Of a DNA stretch of 64,000 nt, positions 61,701 through 64,000 are shown piece by piece. Positions within the stretch are counted from its first letter, which is position 1. The number at the start of each line of letters is the position of its first letter. Source of the stretch: Idiomarina xiamenensis 10-D-4 (GTDB taxonomy: Bacteria; Pseudomonadota; Gammaproteobacteria; Enterobacterales; Alteromonadaceae); NCBI RefSeq assembly GCF_000299895.1, contig NZ_AMRG01000012.1:1-64000 (forward strand), read 5' to 3'. A program made the position numbers and the translations under genes. The notes below the pieces were generated by a model that had not been told where the DNA came from, made no database searches, and was given only the letters and a program-made list of their open reading frames with translations.

Positions 61701-62182
61701 TAAAATCAACCGAAGGCAAAGGTGCGTATTTTTCGGTTACGGTCCCCTTGGGAAGCGCCGCACAAGTGGTCAACAAACCACGTAACGAGTTTGACGAATC
61801 ACCAACTAGCGCGCTCACCATCATTTGCATTGACGATGAGCAGGAAAACCTGAATGCGATGTCTGCTTTATTGAAAAAGTGGGGATGCCACCCTATCACC
61901 TTTAATAATGCCGACGACGCCTTAAACTATGCCAGCGAGCATAGTGCACCCGACGGCTTGTTGGTCGATTATCAGTTAGGCGGTAATAGCGACGGTATAC
62001 AACTGACGCAACAGTTACGAGATACTTGGCAACAGCCCTTACCGGCCGCCTTGGTCACCGCCTTGCGTGACGACCAAGTTAAGCGCGTGGCTCGACAAGA
62101 GCGCATGCACTTTCTTGCCAAGCCGGTTAAGCCGGCCGCTTTAAAAGCGCTGCTGAAGTATATTCAGCAGCATAAACCTTAA
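58730..62182 (+). CDS. crbS: CrbS-like hybrid sensor kinase with SLC5 transporter domain
   Basis: The 1150-residue protein combines a sodium:solute-symporter domain of about 13 membrane segments (residues 1 to about 500) with a STAC-like/linker region and a PAS domain (about 625-735). Then come a coiled coil, a DHp helix with phospho-acceptor His802 (SHDILQPLNAARLYL), an ATPase domain (QNFLSNAIKYTPQG; GGVGLGLSVA) and a C-terminal receiver with Asp1080 (GLLVDYQLGG). This is the layout of CrbS of Vibrio and MxtR/CbrA of Pseudomonas, which control acetate use. It is divergent from actP/DUF4212. A CrbR-type regulator or acs is not in the window. Convergent with the protease gene, only 5 nt apart. 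Confidence 0.92.
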   Translation: MTWLLVLAALAYIALLFGIASWGDQPRSIANRLSYKPIIYSMSLAIYCTSWTYYGAVGNAAVDGWAFLPILLGPALLFLFGLPVLSKLVSVSKQQNITSIADFIASRYGKRQRLGFFVTLIALLATTPYIALQLKAVGTSFMVLTENQGPLAAFSINEMGAAVLMAVFAMLFGTRHVEVTEYRNGMILAIAVESMIKLFALGAAAIFAWWLFASESTLSMPQTVIHPSASAWSFSRLLDFDFVVQTFMAAGAILCLPRQFHVAVVDNVDIRHLRTARWGFPLYLALTAMAIVPIAISGQFFFSPAVDGSTYALRLPLLTDQTWLAVLIFIGGISAATAMVIIASVTLSTMITNDVIMPLLLQRESRLPQQERRREFREPLLLIRRLTIAIIMLLAFACYYFWAANTNLVSIGLLAFSLVLQLLPAIVGGLYWRRAHARGVYAGLLAGLLGWVLSVLVPMYLHHEANQTSVITQGTVISLLVNLVAFLGFSLVARARLVDRIQATAFVKPRAARPELAPKRDHQVTNADLLLLLRTFLGRERAQQIMAYYQPQEHQEIRAEAIADKALIEYVERAIAGVLGAATARSLIEAALRDKQLNLEEVVHFFDDTTQALQTQQSILFSSLENLAQGISVVDAELRLVAWNKRYLDLFDYPSGMVRPGQPIALLIRYNAERGECGPGDIDELVSKRLRYMQMGSPHSFIRRRGDGRVIEMVGNPLPSGGFVTSFTDITEHVESQRLLEEANIDLEHRIDVRSQKIREINNELTEEIDRRRKVEEQLKRAKAEAEAANASKTRFLALASHDILQPLNAARLYLSAVDENEISDNNRSLLDKLDTALASTEHLLSTLLAIAKMEQGALQPQFRHVHLASILNPLIEEYAVLAEQRQLEFRAHFCDAVIYTDPTYLRRIVQNFLSNAIKYTPQGKVLLGVRKRGHYLVIGVWDTGPGIAEQQQQKIFDAFYRIKHSNVGGVGLGLSVAQRMSEQLSCQLRVKSTEGKGAYFSVTVPLGSAAQVVNKPRNEFDESPTSALTIICIDDEQENLNAMSALLKKWGCHPITFNNADDALNYASEHSAPDGLLVDYQLGGNSDGIQLTQQLRDTWQQPLPAALVTALRDDQVKRVARQERMHFLAKPVKPAALKALLKYIQQHKP

Positions 62183-62187
62183 GTCGA

Positions 62188-64000
62188 TTAGGTGGGTTGG
62201 CGTAAACGACGCCAACCTAACAGCAATAGTCCCAACAAGCTCAACCAACCTAAGTGACCACCACTACTACCACCATCGCTGTTGCTAGTGGGTGGTGGTG
62301 TGCTACCCGGTTCAGGCTCGCCATTGATGGTAACGCGCGCCTCGCTAAGCACCGCACCCTCACTATCGCTAATGGTTAATAATAACGACTGATCTGTCGT
62401 AGGCTGTTCATCCAACAGGTTGGTTAAGCGATAGATATTTAAGTCACTGGTCGGGTTAACAACCAAACGTCGGCGTTCACCGTTAATACTAAAGCGCGCC
62501 GTGTAAGGGTCGCTATTTAAGAAGCGTACACGCACACCATCATCATAATCGGCGCGGCGGTCTAAAATGCTCACTGCAACCGCCATTTCGGCGTTGGCCG
62601 CATAATTAACCTGCAACTTAACCGCGGTTTGTGGACGATAGTTGTCGTCGTAAGCAACCAAATAAAGTGGCATGCTTTGCGTTTCAAACAGATTATTCAC
62701 CGCGGCATAGCTACCGCGGTAACGATTGTCATCTTGTGCTGGCGTATCACGTGTCACCGCGGTACGAATAAAGTTTTGTAGACCGGCTTCACCATTAGGA
62801 AAGGTAAGATTTACGCGCCGCTCTGTCCCCGTCCCCGTCACTTCGGCCGTTACCATTTGGTCCAACGCGGCACGGTCAAAGTTCTCATAAATGCCGTCAC
62901 CAAGACTGGTGAGTGGGCTAAAAGGAATACAACGACGGCCGTCAGCTTTACAATCTAAAAACGGTGACATCAGCACAAACTGTGTGTTATCCAAAGCTGG
63001 CGGCACCGTCAAACTATAACTCAAGCCTGACTCAGAAAATGACTGTACGATTGGCGTAACGGCACTCGCTTGACCGTTGTCGAAATACACCACTTGGCCA
63101 CGATTCTGCCAATTCACGCGCCCAGTTGCGCTATCCTCTTGACCCGCTAACACGTTAACACAATAGTCCTCTACCACATCCTCGTCGCCTATGGTCACTT
63201 CACTGACATTTTCATCAAGCACATCTGACAGATAAAATGCCCCCGCATGACCCGGGTATTCTCGCAAAGATTGGCTATAGTTGGCAGCGCGACAATTATC
63301 GTCGAGCAACAAGCGTTTCTTCTGGTTAGTTCCCGGTAACGACAGCGTCAGCGCACCATCGATACGACGACTCATCTCGACCAAATCATAGTTTGCCCAC
63401 GCGGTTCTAAAATCAGCAAAAGCCAACGATAAAAACCTTGAAGCATCAGCAGCATCGGCAGCCGGTTCGGCAATACCTGCGGCGGCACCGTTGATTTGTT
63501 TATCGGGATCAGAAAACACGAGTGCGCGTCTGCAATTACCGATAGCGCCACCACGTGAACAAGCCTCGTAGTAGCCCATGATGGTATAAAAATCCGCTGC
63601 GGGGTCACCGTATCCATAAGGGATAGCGCCGTCGTACTGCTCACCACCAGAGCCTTCGTTAGCATTTTCCGCCAACGTGTAGCGATCGTGTTGCAAGCCT
63701 AAATTATGACCAATCTCGTGAGCAATGGTATAGCCACCGTAAATTTGCGAAGCTAACGTCATAGCCCAATACACACCGCGTTTTCCGCCACCGCTAATGG
63801 GGTATTCACGATAATCGTCTTGCGGATAAAATAGGCTATCGTAAGCAATACCACCAAAGTCAGCGTTATTGTTGGCGGTAACCACATGAACCACATCATA
63901 GTCGCCACTAATAAGACTCAGACGAAAATTTGTATTGGCGAGTAATTGCGCTTGCTCACTATCGCCAGTGCTACTATTGACGGTGAAGCTAGCAGGGTAA
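62188..64000 (-). CDS. secreted metzincin metalloprotease with GlyGly-CTERM-like tail (N-terminus outside window)
   Basis: The reading frame is open from the right edge (64000) to the stop at 62188, about 603 residues; the start and signal peptide are not in the window. The zinc motif HEIGHNLGLQHDR (HExxHxxGxxHD) marks a reprolysin/M12-type metzincin. The part before it (SGDYDVVHVVTANNNADFGGIAY) fits that fold. A beta-rich C-terminal region follows. The tail has GSTPPPTSNSDGGSSGGHLGWLSLLGLLLLGWRRLRQ: a Gly/Ser motif, one hydrophobic helix and an Arg cluster, as in GlyGly-CTERM proteins that are processed by rhombosortase after type II secretion. Neither partner is visible here. Confidence 0.86.
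   Translation of the reverse strand, partial: YPASFTVNSSTGDSEQAQLLANTNFRLSLISGDYDVVHVVTANNNADFGGIAYDSLFYPQDDYREYPISGGGKRGVYWAMTLASQIYGGYTIAHEIGHNLGLQHDRYTLAENANEGSGGEQYDGAIPYGYGDPAADFYTIMGYYEACSRGGAIGNCRRALVFSDPDKQINGAAAGIAEPAADAADASRFLSLAFADFRTAWANYDLVEMSRRIDGALTLSLPGTNQKKRLLLDDNCRAANYSQSLREYPGHAGAFYLSDVLDENVSEVTIGDEDVVEDYCVNVLAGQEDSATGRVNWQNRGQVVYFDNGQASAVTPIVQSFSESGLSYSLTVPPALDNTQFVLMSPFLDCKADGRRCIPFSPLTSLGDGIYENFDRAALDQMVTAEVTGTGTERRVNLTFPNGEAGLQNFIRTAVTRDTPAQDDNRYRGSYAAVNNLFETQSMPLYLVAYDDNYRPQTAVKLQVNYAANAEMAVAVSILDRRADYDDGVRVRFLNSDPYTARFSINGERRRLVVNPTSDLNIYRLTNLLDEQPTTDQSLLLTISDSEGAVLSEARVTINGEPEPGSTPPPTSNSDGGSSGGHLGWLSLLGLLLLGWRRLRQPT

Overview
The window looks like chromosome of a marine gammaproteobacterium close to the Alteromonadales (Idiomarina, Rheinheimera or similar). 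The reasons are the flgBCDEFGHIJKL-cheVR-flgAMN order with FlgO/FlgP/FlgT disk proteins, several large TonB-dependent receptors whose signal peptides share a SILARSI segment, an acetate-type SLC5 transporter beside a CrbS-like SLC5 sensor kinase, and base composition near 50% GC. The genus is inference; the sequence only shows families and gene order. No phage, insertion sequence, integrase or CRISPR array is visible.

Region 1 (1-17.7 kb) is flagellar. A flagellin gene cut by the left edge is followed on the minus strand by flgL, flgK, flgJ, flgI, flgH, flgG, flgF, flgE, flgD, flgC, flgB, cheR and cheV. Divergent on the plus strand are flgA, flgM, flgN, flgP and flgT. The regulon can be read from promoters: sigma-54 sites precede flgB and flgF, and FliA (sigma-28) sites precede flagellin, flgK, flgM and flgP, with a weaker one before cheV. 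A pair of FlgO-family genes 23 kb away (40.6-41.8 kb) has its own sigma-28 site. A tRNA-Arg(CCT) closes the region.

Region 2 (17.9-25.6 kb) is an envelope-modification block: a WaaP/Kdo-type kinase, a MarR regulator, diacylglycerol kinase (dgkA), an EptA-type phosphoethanolamine transferase, an LtaS/OpgB-type phosphotransferase and a divergent PmrAB/QseBC-like two-component system. PmrA-type boxes lie before eptA and in the intergenic region between the LtaS-like gene and the regulator. This suggests one regulon that decorates lipid A or periplasmic glycans and recycles the diacylglycerol released.

Region 3 (25.6-40.6 kb) holds a P-loop ATPase, a Fur-boxed siderophore ABC importer, a four-PAS diguanylate cyclase, a YfcC-type permease, a secreted M28 peptidase with an altered metal motif, an unrecognised large lipoprotein overlapping a MORN-repeat exported protein, and QueH.

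Region 4 (42-54.4 kb) is a nutrient-uptake area: a LytTR regulator, two TonB-dependent receptors flanking a 2OG-Fe(II)-oxygenase-like protein, a DEDDh exonuclease and an Oar-like receptor. Region 5 (54.6-62.2 kb) is an acetate-switch locus: a DUF294/CBS protein, an actP-like symporter broken by an apparent 11-nt deletion, its DUF4212 partner and the divergent CrbS-like hybrid kinase, with striking inverted repeats between them. The right edge cuts a secreted metzincin protease with a GlyGly-CTERM-like tail.
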